Source of the DNA: Gammaproteobacteria bacterium
GTDB taxonomy: Bacteria; Pseudomonadota; Gammaproteobacteria; Arenicellales; Poriferihabitantaceae
Assembly: GCA_009839585.1 (NCBI GenBank)
Contig: VXPI01000184.1
Span: 1 to 7,742 of the forward strand
Reading direction: 5' to 3'
Length of the DNA: 7,742 nt
In this document: one piece after another, positions 1 through 6,355 of the stretch
Numbering within the stretch: the stretch's first letter is position 1
How the letters are laid out: every line of letters begins with the position of its first letter
Translations under genes and position numbers: made by a program
The notes under the pieces: model-generated
What the model saw: only the letters and a program-made list of their open reading frames with translations
Told to the model about the DNA's origin: nothing
The model's database searches: none

Positions 1-142
1 TCAAGGTCTGCATGCAGCGGGGCTTTGACCAAATTGCTCAAGGCTTGCTATTCTGATTGAGATGCAGGCAGTATGCCTAAAATGTCTCACATATCTCTGA
101 ACCTGCATAGCCGGGTCTTGGTCAATGAAATAATGGAATGGG

Positions 143-186
143 AACATTAGCGTGAAAAGATAATAACATTAGCGTGAAAAGATAAT
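143..186. repeat. Perfect 2 x 22-bp tandem direct repeat
   Basis: Two identical 22-bp units abut without spacer, at 143-164 and 165-186. Each unit begins AACATTAGCG and ends AAAAGATAAT. There is no third unit. The period is close to two helical turns, so duplicated protein-binding sites would face the same side of the DNA. A replication-slippage duplication of no function is equally possible. Each unit also contains a GATAAT string resembling a -10 hexamer. Confidence 0.9.
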
Positions 187-228
187 CGGCTATGTGGAGC
201 AAAATTGGGGAGACGCGTAATCACACTC

Positions 229-286
229 ATTTCATGAATATGACTGAAATGATTTTCGGATATTTTCAGTCAATACTGCATGAAAT
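229..286. repeat. Nested inverted repeat upstream of ltaE
   Basis: Outer arms of 8 bp (ATTTCATG at 229-236 and CATGAAAT at 279-286) enclose inner arms of 9 bp (TGACTGAAA at 241-249 and TTTCAGTCA at 264-272). The two sets are separated by short unpaired sides of 4 and 6 nt, and the central loop is 14 nt. All 17 pairs are Watson-Crick. No T run follows on either strand, so a factor-independent terminator is unlikely. The right outer arm overlaps the candidate -35 element of ltaE, which suggests a two-part operator. That role is an inference. Confidence 0.75.
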
Positions 287-308
287 TCGCCCCCTCGCAC
301 ACTATACT
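280..308 (+). promoter_or_regulatory. Candidate promoter of ltaE
   Basis: A good -10 box TATACT (303-308) lies 17 bp downstream of ATGAAA (280-285), which matches the -35 consensus at four of six bases. Transcription would start near 315 and give a leader of about 60 nt. The -35 hexamer falls within the right arm of the nested inverted repeat. Confidence 0.4.
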
Positions 309-375
309 CTGATACGAACTTGATCATCAACGAATCTGCGAATCAAGCAACAATCACAACCTATTCTGATCTATT

Positions 376-1398
376 GTGGACAAACCAGTTATTGACCTTC
401 GAAGTGATACCGTGACTCGCCCCTGCGCAAACATGATGCAGGCAATGCAAGAGGCAGAAATAGGCGACGATGTCTACGGTGAAGACCCAACCATTAACCG
501 ACTTCAGTCAAAAGTCGCCAGGATTTCCGGACATGAAGATGCGCTGTTCTTTCCATCCGGTACCCAGAGCAATCTGGTTGCATTGCTTACGCACTGCAAC
601 CGTGCAGACGAATATATCGTGGCACAGACTGCCCACACCTACAAGTATGAAGGAGGAGGAGCCGCAGCGCTCGGCGGAATTCAACCCCAGCCCATGGAAA
701 GAAACCCGGATGGCACGCTCGACCCGGAACGCATACAAAGCCTGATCAAGGAAGATGACTTCCACTTCGCCAAAACCAGATTGATTGCACTGGAAAACAC
801 CACCACAGATGGGATGGCAATATCAGTGCCCTACTGTCAGGAAATGCGGCATCTCTGTGATCGCAACGGATTGGCTCTTCATATGGATGGTGCACGGATA
901 TTTAATGCAGCAACCGAACTAAAGGTCGATGTGATGGAACTGACCAGACATTTTGATAGTGTATCCATCTGTTTGTCCAAGGGCCTGGGGGCTCCAATCG
1001 GTTCGGTATTGACTGGAAGTCATGAATTTATCGACAATGCCAGACGCTGGAGAAAAGTGGTCGGCGGGGGAATGCGTCAAGCCGGCATAATCGCTGCAGC
1101 CGGCATTTATGCACTTGATCACAATGTCTCAAGACTAAGTGAGGACCACGCAAATGCGGAATATCTGGCCACTGGGATCTCTGGATTCGAAGATATCAGT
1201 ATTGAGTTCGGCAAAGCCCGAACGAACATGGTTTTTTTTCGCCTGAAAAGCGGGAACCATGATGAGTTCGCCAGCTACGCTGAATCAAGAGGTGTATTGT
1301 TTACTGGACGTGACCCAATCCGGTTAGTCACCCACAAGGACGTCACCAGATCCGACATTGATCTTGCGTTGGAACGGCTGAGTGGATATTTCATATAG
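376..1398 (+). CDS. ltaE: Low-specificity L-threonine aldolase
   Basis: This is a cytoplasmic PLP enzyme of fold type I that cleaves L-threonine or allo-threonine to glycine and acetaldehyde, and by family also other beta-hydroxy amino acids. The N-terminal IDLRSDTVTRP (residues 6-16) and GDDVYGEDPT (30-39) are family hallmarks. FFPSGTQSN (58-66) forms the PLP phosphate region and His87 (QTAH) corresponds to the ring-stacking histidine. HMDGAR (169-174) supplies Asp171 and Arg173, and Lys202 in SICLSKGLGAPIGS is the expected Schiff-base lysine. The 340-aa length matches E. coli LtaE (about 333). The GTG start is chosen because an in-frame TGA lies at 367-369 and the next Met is already at residue 20, inside the conserved block. 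No clear Shine-Dalgarno sequence precedes it. The gene stands alone, convergent with the asparaginase gene. Confidence 0.95.
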   Translation: MDKPVIDLRSDTVTRPCANMMQAMQEAEIGDDVYGEDPTINRLQSKVARISGHEDALFFPSGTQSNLVALLTHCNRADEYIVAQTAHTYKYEGGGAAALGGIQPQPMERNPDGTLDPERIQSLIKEDDFHFAKTRLIALENTTTDGMAISVPYCQEMRHLCDRNGLALHMDGARIFNAATELKVDVMELTRHFDSVSICLSKGLGAPIGSVLTGSHEFIDNARRWRKVVGGGMRQAGIIAAAGIYALDHNVSRLSEDHANAEYLATGISGFEDISIEFGKARTNMVFFRLKSGNHDEFASYAESRGVLFTGRDPIRLVTHKDVTRSDIDLALERLSGYFI

Positions 1399-1453
1399 CA
1401 GGTCTTTTGAGCCAGGCTGACCCTTGTCTCGCTACACAAGGCGGGGACCTGTT
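1397..1453. terminator. Possible bidirectional hairpin between convergent genes
   Basis: The 67-bp gap between ltaE and the asparaginase gene contains two nested stems. The outer one is CAGGTC (1399-1404) with GACCTG (1446-1451), extendable by G-T and A-T pairs. The inner one is CCTTGT (1422-1427) with ACAAGG (1436-1441). The position between converging genes suits a shared terminator, but no clear T tract follows on either strand, so this is a weak call. Confidence 0.3.
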
Positions 1454-1465
1454 CTGAAATGCTCC

Positions 1466-2497
1466 CTACTCGTTCCAGATTCCGGATGGAACAATATAAC
1501 CTGTCCTGTCCTTGTTGCTGTTTACAACAGCCGGCTTGAAGTAATTGCCCAGAAACTGGTACTCATCATCAGAAATAGCACCGACCTTCAGCAATAGTTG
1601 ACCCAGGGCAACCTGACTCGCTCGGGTTGACCCATCATCAATCTTTAATGCCAGGCCAAGATTTCTGTCGGGAATAAACCCGCAGTAGGCAGCTTCCGCA
1701 CCGGTCTTGACCAGAACCCGGCCCTTTGTCAGATCGATAACGTCAGTACAACATCGTCCTGTTCCTGCGATCATCCAGGGATGCTCCGAAATTGACGTGA
1801 TTATCTTCTGCACGGCTTGCGCCCTTCCCTTCGGCAACTGACTCTGGTCAGAGTATCTTGCGCAAGCCCGGGCCAATGCGATCAACGGCATGGTTATGGC
1901 GGGAGCACCGCAACCGTCCTTGCCACAATCCATGGTGGTTACATCCAGGCCCGCAAAGTCAGACATCACCTCCATCCAGACTTGTTGGGCACCATGCTCC
2001 GGATGAGTGTACCCATGCACATCCAACCCCAGATATCGTGCCATTGTCAGCATACCGGCATGTTTGCCGGAGCAATTATGGTGAGCACGGGTTGATTTCT
2101 CTCCCGCTTTCAATAATTCGTGAAAGGCCTTTGCAGAATAGGGTCGCGATGGACCATTTTCCAGGTCATCGGCACTCAGACCCAACGATGAAAGCCAGTC
2201 TTGAACGGCCAGAACATGTTCGGGCTCGCCATTGTGTGAAGCACAGGCCAATGCGATTTCTCGTGCTGTCAAGGAAAAATGCTCGGCAGCCCCGGATTCA
2301 AGCAACGGAATAGCCTGAAACATTTTAATGGCTGATCGGGGAAAGATAATTCGCTCAACATCGCCAAAAGCAAGGACTGTTTGCCCAAGACTGTCGACTA
2401 CCACTGCAGCGCCCCGATGCCAGGACTCCAGAGTGTTCTCGCGAAACACTTCGGCCATTACCGGATTCAAGGACTCCGTGTTCTGTGTATTCATCAT
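1466..2497 (-). CDS. L-asparaginase, Rhizobium/zinc-type (Asparaginase_II, PF06089)
   Basis: It hydrolyses L-asparagine to aspartate and ammonia and belongs to the class typified by Rhizobium etli AnsA/ReAV, unrelated to E. coli AnsA/AnsB. The family's key residues are all present: the SxxK pair Ser55 and Lys58 in FPRSAIKMFQ, the zinc ligands Cys142 and Lys145 in NCSGKHAGML and Cys196 in DCGKDGCGAP, and Lys264 in LVKTGAEAAYCG. The assignment of these roles rests on recalled ReAV structural work. There is no signal peptide, so it should be cytoplasmic, and 343 aa is normal for the family. The start is one of two adjacent ATG codons (2492-2497), 2 nt after the TGA of the upstream FAH gene. Only a weak AGG lies upstream, so translational coupling is likely. 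Confidence 0.92.
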   Translation of the reverse strand: MMNTQNTESLNPVMAEVFRENTLESWHRGAAVVVDSLGQTVLAFGDVERIIFPRSAIKMFQAIPLLESGAAEHFSLTAREIALACASHNGEPEHVLAVQDWLSSLGLSADDLENGPSRPYSAKAFHELLKAGEKSTRAHHNCSGKHAGMLTMARYLGLDVHGYTHPEHGAQQVWMEVMSDFAGLDVTTMDCGKDGCGAPAITMPLIALARACARYSDQSQLPKGRAQAVQKIITSISEHPWMIAGTGRCCTDVIDLTKGRVLVKTGAEAAYCGFIPDRNLGLALKIDDGSTRASQVALGQLLLKVGAISDDEYQFLGNYFKPAVVNSNKDRTGYIVPSGIWNE

Positions 2498-2499
2498 TC

Positions 2500-3198
2500 T
2501 CAGACAACCTGCGTTGTCATTTCCCCCACACCTTCAATAAAACACTCCAATAGGTCGCCTCTACTGACTGCACCTACACCTGCCGGGGTTCCGGTCATAA
2601 TCAAGTCCCCGGGTTTCAATTCAAACAAGCCAGACAGGGCCATAATGATTTCGGGGATTTTCCAGATCAATTGGTTGAAATTACCCAACTGCCTGACTTC
2701 ACCATTGACCTTGAGCTGGATACGGCCTTCATTTGGGTGGCCGATTTCAGAGGCTGGGGCCACATCACTGCAAGGCGCCGAATGCTCAAAGGCCTTTCCA
2801 ATCTCCCACGGCCTTCCGGCTTTCTTCATCTCGCTTTGCATGTCACGTCTGGTCATATCCAGTCCCACTGCATAGCCCCAGACATGATCGAGAGCATTCT
2901 CCCTCGCGATATCGGTTCCTCCATTTCCCATGGCCACTACCAATTCAATCTCGTGATGCACTTCCTTGCTGACCGGAGGGTACGGAAAGTCTCCGTTGTT
3001 GGTCACCAGGTTATCGGCATTCTTCTGGAAAAAGAAAGGAGTTTCGCGATTTGGGTCTTGCCCCATCTCAATGGCATGATCCGTATAATTCCGTCCAACA
3101 CAATATATTCGGTGCACTGGAAAACGAAGATCGGAATTCCTGACAGGAAGGTATGGAACCAGTGGTAACGGAACAGCATATTGGCTTGTAACTGGCAT
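2500..3198 (-). CDS. Fumarylacetoacetate hydrolase family protein, fumarylpyruvate-hydrolase-like
   Basis: A single-domain FAH fold protein of 232 aa. YCVGRNYTDHA (residues 32-42) opens the core. The metal-binding acidic residues are Glu83 and Glu85 in HHEIELVVAM and Asp114 in VGLDMTRRD. Lys135 in RPWEIGKAF and TGTPAGVG (202-209) complete the active-site pattern. The RPWEIGKAF and LDMTRRD stretches are especially like NagK-type fumarylpyruvate hydrolases, which split fumarylpyruvate to fumarate and pyruvate in gentisate breakdown. Other acylpyruvases and oxaloacetate decarboxylases share the same pattern, so the substrate is unproven. No gentisate dioxygenase or maleylpyruvate isomerase is in the window. 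It is the first gene of a two-gene unit with the asparaginase gene and diverges from the flavin reductase gene. No clear ribosome binding site is seen before the ATG. Confidence 0.88.
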   Translation of the reverse strand: MPVTSQYAVPLPLVPYLPVRNSDLRFPVHRIYCVGRNYTDHAIEMGQDPNRETPFFFQKNADNLVTNNGDFPYPPVSKEVHHEIELVVAMGNGGTDIARENALDHVWGYAVGLDMTRRDMQSEMKKAGRPWEIGKAFEHSAPCSDVAPASEIGHPNEGRIQLKVNGEVRQLGNFNQLIWKIPEIIMALSGLFELKPGDLIMTGTPAGVGAVSRGDLLECFIEGVGEMTTQVV

Positions 3199-3282
3199 GA
3201 ACTCGATGACTTGACGGGATTGCAGAATTGCGGCATTGCACTGATTATAATAACCGACTTGTTCAAACCAGTGCTATAAATC
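3199..3282. promoter_or_regulatory. Divergent promoter region with overlapping -10 boxes
   Basis: This 84-bp spacer must serve both the FAH-asparaginase pair (minus) and the flavin-reductase-like gene (plus). A TATAAT box is readable on the plus strand at 3246-3251 and another on the minus strand at 3244-3249, so they share four bases. No convincing -35 hexamer is found at 16-18 bp for either. TTGCAG (3220-3225) lies 20 bp upstream of the plus-strand box. Overlapping boxes would make the two transcription directions mutually exclusive. Confidence 0.4.
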
Positions 3283-3900
3283 ATGCTCATCAATTTATCA
3301 GAGTTGAATACGCCGAATGTCTATTTCACGATGACTCAGACGGTGCTGCCTCGTCCAATCGCCTGGGTACTCAGTGAAAATCAGGATAGCTCACTGAATC
3401 TGGCACCCTTTTCCTATTTCAATGCTGTGTGCAGCGATCCGCCACTAGTGATGATTTCCATAGGTCTTCAGGATGATGGGGCTCACAAGGATACCCTGCG
3501 AAATGCATTCGAACGACCAGAATTAGTGATTCATATTGCAAGCTCTGATCAACTGCCTGATCTGAATCTCAGTTCAGCAACCTTGCCCCCCGGAGTCTCC
3601 GAGGTCGAAGCCGGGAATCTCGAATTGTCCGATGTTGAAAACTTCCGCCTACCCCGCCTGACCAACTGCAAGGTTGCCTTCATGAGCCACGTTCACAAAA
3701 TTGAACAAATCGGAACCCATAATCAGCAGCATCTGGTATTTGCCCAGATTGATACTGTCTATGTCTCAGACGATTGTGTGAAATACGATTCCAGGAATCG
3801 TCTGTCGATTCTGGCCGACCGGATTCGTCCACTTTCCAGACTTGGGGCTAGTGCCTATGCTTCATTTGGGAAAGTAATGATCGCCAAACGACCCGCTTAG
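3283..3900 (+). CDS. Flavin reductase-like domain flavoprotein (DIM6/NTAB family)
   Basis: A 205-aa protein with a single flavin-reductase-like, split-barrel FMN-binding domain (PF01613). TVLPRPIAWV (residues 20-29) followed by NLAPFSYFNAVCSDPP (39-54) and VMISIG (56-61) is the typical FMN-binding block. KDTLRNA (69-75) and the closing PLSRLGASAYASFG are also family signatures. Members either bind FMN as oxidoreductases or supply reduced flavin to a partner monooxygenase, and no monooxygenase is encoded in the window. There is no signal peptide or membrane segment. The ATG lies about 25-30 nt downstream of a likely transcription start and no Shine-Dalgarno sequence is visible. Its stop codon overlaps the stop of the converging DsbA-like gene by 3 to 4 nt. 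The natural substrate cannot be named. Confidence 0.88.
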   Translation: MLINLSELNTPNVYFTMTQTVLPRPIAWVLSENQDSSLNLAPFSYFNAVCSDPPLVMISIGLQDDGAHKDTLRNAFERPELVIHIASSDQLPDLNLSSATLPPGVSEVEAGNLELSDVENFRLPRLTNCKVAFMSHVHKIEQIGTHNQQHLVFAQIDTVYVSDDCVKYDSRNRLSILADRIRPLSRLGASAYASFGKVMIAKRPA

Positions 3901-4553
3901 TTGATGCTCAAGGTCGATTTGATTGCTTCCACTGTGGATAAATGACCGGTGTAATCCACCGGAATGCGACTCAACCTATTGCCCTGTTTCAGCATCAGGG
4001 AGGGGAAGCCGGATATGCCCAGATTCCTGGACAGCGTGATCTCATCCAGTAGCGTGCCTTGTGTCTGTGTTGAACCAAGGTCCTGTGAAAAACGCCTGTC
4101 ATCAAGACCGATGGTCTTGGCGATTTCAATCAGGGTCTGTTCCTCCGATGGATTGCGTGCCTCAAGATAGTATGCCTGCTGGATTGCCCGGACCATTTTT
4201 TCGTCCCACTCAATACCCTGATTGCGGGCAGCGATCACGGCTCGACATGCTGGATAGGTGGAACGCCTCGGTATACAGTCCTGCCAAAAATCAAAATTGA
4301 ACCTGGTTCCCGGCACTGCGTGGGCAATGGTTCGCCAGACCTCTTGCAGATGCTGACGCATGGTCTCTGGCATGGGTTCGTTCGAATCGGGTGCCAGACC
4401 ACCCAGTAACCGAACGACCCGGATATTGTCGGGCAGTGATTGCAGGATCCTATCGAGTTGTGGACGAAATGCCCAGCACCAGCTACACATCGGGTCGTGG
4501 ACATAGATCAAGTCTACCCCATTCCCATTTTCCTGTTGTACGGAATCCAGCAC
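3897..4553 (-). CDS. Cytoplasmic DsbA-family thioredoxin-fold protein with CSWC motif
   Basis: A 218-aa DsbA-like protein with a helical insert in the thioredoxin fold. It has no signal peptide, so it is expected in the cytoplasm, unlike periplasmic DsbA. The redox motif is Cys23-Ser-Trp-Cys26 within VHDPMCSWCWAF, directly after the first beta strand. The cis-proline loop is ISGFPSL with Pro184. Two more cysteines (Cys93 and Cys103) lie in the insert. It resembles the predicted protein-disulfide isomerases of COG3531 and FrnE-like proteins, whose substrates are mostly unknown. It follows the SDR gene by 3 nt and has the best ribosome binding site in the window, GGAGGG, inside the SDR 3' end. 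Co-transcription with the SDR gene is therefore very likely. Confidence 0.88.
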   Translation of the reverse strand: MLDSVQQENGNGVDLIYVHDPMCSWCWAFRPQLDRILQSLPDNIRVVRLLGGLAPDSNEPMPETMRQHLQEVWRTIAHAVPGTRFNFDFWQDCIPRRSTYPACRAVIAARNQGIEWDEKMVRAIQQAYYLEARNPSEEQTLIEIAKTIGLDDRRFSQDLGSTQTQGTLLDEITLSRNLGISGFPSLMLKQGNRLSRIPVDYTGHLSTVEAIKSTLSIN

Positions 4554-4556
4554 TGT

Positions 4557-5303
4557 CTATCGCCCTCCGGAACAATCAATAAAGGTGCCTGTGCAGTAGG
4601 AGGCCTGATCGGAGAGCAGCCATACAATTGAATTTGCAACCTCTTCGGCTGAGCCAGGACGTTTCATGGGTATGTGTTCCGAAATTCTGTTGATTCGACC
4701 CGGATCACCGGACAGCTGATGGATTTCCGTATCGATCAACCCCGGGCGGACCGCATTGACCCGAATTCCATCTTCAGACAGCTCACTGGCCAGGCCCACG
4801 GTCAAGGTATCTATCGCGCCTTTGGATGCCGCATAGTCCACATATTCATTGGGGCCTCCCAAACGGGCTGCGATAGAAGACACATTAACGATGGACCCTC
4901 CCTGACCACCATGCCGAACGGACATGCATCGAACTGCTTCCCGGGCACACAAAAGACTGCCTTTGACGTTGGTTGCATATATGCGATCAAATCGTGCTCC
5001 ATCCATATGCTCAAGCCGCATCGAGGTCTCAAGCGTGCCTGCATTATTCACCAGCCCACCGATGGGAGCAAGTTGATGGTTGGCAAATACAAACATCTCT
5101 TTCACCTGGGATTCATCAGCAACATCTGCCTGATAAATCACGGCATACCCCCCACGGTTATGGACCTGTTCACAGATAGATTCCGCTGCCTGCCGGTTTT
5201 GGTGATAATTGATGAGCACACGCCACCCGGCCTGTGCGGCCAGAAGTGCTGTTGCGGCACCGATACCTCGCCCTGCTCCCGTAATGATTAAGCCGGGATC
5301 CAT
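4557..5303 (-). CDS. ygfF: SDR family oxidoreductase, YgfF-like
   Basis: A classical short-chain dehydrogenase/reductase of 248 aa, the usual length. The cofactor motif is TGAGRGIG (residues 8-15). VNNAG (85-89) and Asn112 in YATNVKGS are in place. The catalytic residues are Ser143 in VNVSSIAARLG, Tyr157 and Lys161 in YVDYAASKGAIDTL. VRPGLIDTEIH (185-195) and the C-terminal SYCTGTFIDCSGG complete the fold. Blocks such as EYVDYAASKGAIDTL and IVWLLSDQASY are nearly identical to E. coli YgfF as remembered, so orthology is likely, but YgfF itself has no established substrate. The second strand INYHQN lacks an acidic NAD-selecting residue, which would favour NADPH (inference). GGTGGA precedes the ATG at a suitable distance. 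It is the first gene of a two-gene unit with the DsbA-like gene. Confidence 0.92.
   Translation of the reverse strand: MDPGLIITGAGRGIGAATALLAAQAGWRVLINYHQNRQAAESICEQVHNRGGYAVIYQADVADESQVKEMFVFANHQLAPIGGLVNNAGTLETSMRLEHMDGARFDRIYATNVKGSLLCAREAVRCMSVRHGGQGGSIVNVSSIAARLGGPNEYVDYAASKGAIDTLTVGLASELSEDGIRVNAVRPGLIDTEIHQLSGDPGRINRISEHIPMKRPGSAEEVANSIVWLLSDQASYCTGTFIDCSGGR
4563..4568 (-). promoter_or_regulatory. Shine-Dalgarno site GGAGGG of the DsbA-like gene
   Basis: GGAGGG on the minus strand ends 9 nt before the ATG at 4551-4553. It lies within the last codons of the SDR gene and fixes the start of the DsbA-like protein. It stands out because most other genes in the window lack a recognisable site. 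Confidence 0.75.
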
Positions 5304-5343
5304 ATTCCACCGTTTGGGTTAATTGTTCTTTCAGGATGGTCGG

Positions 5344-5349
5344 AGTATA
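5344..5349 (-). promoter_or_regulatory. Candidate -10 box of the SDR-DsbA unit
   Basis: TATACT on the minus strand would place the transcription start about 35 nt upstream of the SDR ATG. The -35 position 17 bp upstream reads GCTAAA, a poor match, so the promoter may be weak or need an activator. Confidence 0.35.
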
Positions 5350-5456
5350 GCGAATTGTTTAGGATTTTTAGCGCTGATTTCATGGCAGTCACTCATTCCG
5401 ATAGTTCGACTCATTGGAATATGCCATATGGCCTTGATCATTCAATAGCTACTATT

Positions 5457-5527
5457 ATCCCTAATCCCAAAATAGAGACTTTCCGGGCCGAGACGGGCAA
5501 AAAAATCTCTATTTTGGGATTAGGGAT
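5457..5527. repeat. 22-bp perfect inverted repeat with 27-nt spacer
   Basis: The left arm (5457-5478, beginning ATCCCTAATCCC) is the exact reverse complement of the right arm (5506-5527, ending GGGATTAGGGAT). After one mismatch, three further T-A pairs extend the stem inward (5480-5482 with 5502-5504). The spacer is rich in G and C and then has a run of seven A. Outward the flanks share short blocks, with ATATGGCC and TGATCA on the left and rearranged counterparts on the right, as if both arms are diverged copies of a longer unit. No T run follows on either strand. It sits 41 bp beyond the transposase remnant and may be an IS end or a small mobile repeat. Confidence 0.85.
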
Positions 5528-5567
5528 TATTGATCAGGATGGGGCTATATTGGAATTAAGATACACT

Positions 5568-6325
5568 TCAGGATTTGGTCATTTTTCCGTACCGAAAGTC
5601 ATCATGGTAGTAGCCCTTGACATAACAACGCAGTGCTGTCATTTCGTTTGCACCCTTCACTGTCCAGTGTATGCCGCCCCGCTTGATCTGGGTACCGATG
5701 TCGTTCCTGCAACCGGCTTCTACTACTGTGTTTGAGATGCACAACTCCTGATCGCGGAACGAGGACGGCGCATGCGCTCGGCGTTGTGCTGACAGTAATC
5801 GATCACCGTATCCACGGACTCGTGCCGGGATGACTCGCCCTCCAGATCTTGGATCAGTTCCTCGATATCGCCGGCCTTGAGTTGCAGGATACGGTCTTCC
5901 GACCAGCGACTGGTTAGGTTGAGTCGTTTCTGCTAGTCTCGGGCAATTCGGTATCCCAGGGTCTCGACCGTGCGTTCCATATGACTGGTACCGACACTGA
6001 CCCTTACCAGTTCCCGAAGCAGATACTGCGATTCAGCGAAACTTTTGAGAGCACTGACCAGCCCAATCATGCGCTGGACACCCGAGGAGACAGAACGATC
6101 ATCAAGCCCCTGAGTCGGAACAGTAACAGCAGGCACGATCAAGTGCCAACAGGCCGCTACGGTCATGAACTGGCAGGTAAACCGGCCCTTGAGCTACTAA
6201 CAGTCCTCCGCAGGAACAGTCCCGCACCGATAGTTCTCCATTGCCGTGATCGGCATTCAGGATTCGCTCAAGCCAGCGTGTAGCCCAGCGATGGAATAGA
6301 TGCCGACCCTTCAGGATGGCCTGAT
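5568..6325 (-). pseudogene. Decayed ISKra4-type transposase, internally deleted
   Basis: Read on the minus strand, pieces of one transposase appear in order. First comes WATRWLERIL and a zinc-ribbon start CSCGG, then SGLLALDRACCYC. After a frameshift near 6100 comes LDDRSVSSGVQRMIGL and FAESQYLLREL, followed by the helix-turn-helix-like piece TSHMERTVETLGYRI. A TAG at 5933-5935 interrupts the frame, which then goes on as SRWSEDRILQLKAGDIEEL up to HNAERMRRP. A second frameshift near 5745-5755 leads into ELCISNTVVEAGC and GGIHWTVKGANEMTALRC, the typical C-terminus. The family name is from recalled consensus. Intact members are roughly 350-450 aa. The central block with the first catalytic acidic residues and the usual FHxxEHL stretch seems missing near 5905-5935, so the copy cannot be active. 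It separates the metabolic genes from the ATPase gene. Confidence 0.78.
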
Positions 6326-6355
6326 AACAAAATAAAAGTGTATTTTCGAATATTT

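Larger units (their letters stand above)
1..375. other. Leader/intergenic region upstream of ltaE
   Basis: No convincing gene is visible here on either strand. The plus strand has stop codons in all frames. The only minus-strand frame of note encodes 48 residues and is not supported by any recognised family. The region holds a perfect tandem 22-bp duplication (143-186), a nested inverted repeat (229-286) and a candidate promoter (280-308). An 11-bp palindrome, TTGATCATCAA, sits at 320-330 inside the presumed leader. The stretch from 1 to 142 shows nothing else recognisable. Confidence 0.6.

Noticed and set aside
1..147. Minus-strand 48-residue frame starting inside the first 22-bp repeat unit
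   Set aside because: Its start lies in the duplicated sequence, it has no ribosome binding site, and its product resembles no family I recognise. Its stop is at the window edge, so context cannot be judged.
1858..2313. Plus-strand 151-codon frame opposite the asparaginase gene
   Set aside because: It lies antisense to a well-supported gene, and its low-complexity His/Pro/Arg-rich product is typical of antisense frames.
3003..3293. Minus-strand 96-codon frame overlapping the FAH gene start
   Set aside because: It is a shifted-frame shadow of the FAH gene and its spacer, with no family features.
3785..3801. 17-bp palindrome with 8-bp arms inside the flavoprotein gene
   Set aside because: It encodes ordinary residues in frame, and one such palindrome with a one-base centre is not surprising in a window of this size.
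4674..5291. Plus-strand 205-codon frame opposite the SDR gene
   Set aside because: It covers almost exactly the antisense of a gene with full SDR motifs and has no domain of its own.
5423..5432. 10-bp palindrome GCCATATGGC
   Set aside because: Too short to support a binding site alone; expected by chance at this length.
5355..5735. Plus-strand 126-codon open frame
   Set aside because: It runs through both arms of the inverted repeat and then antisense to the transposase C-terminus. It shows no recognisable domain, so it is most likely a chance frame.
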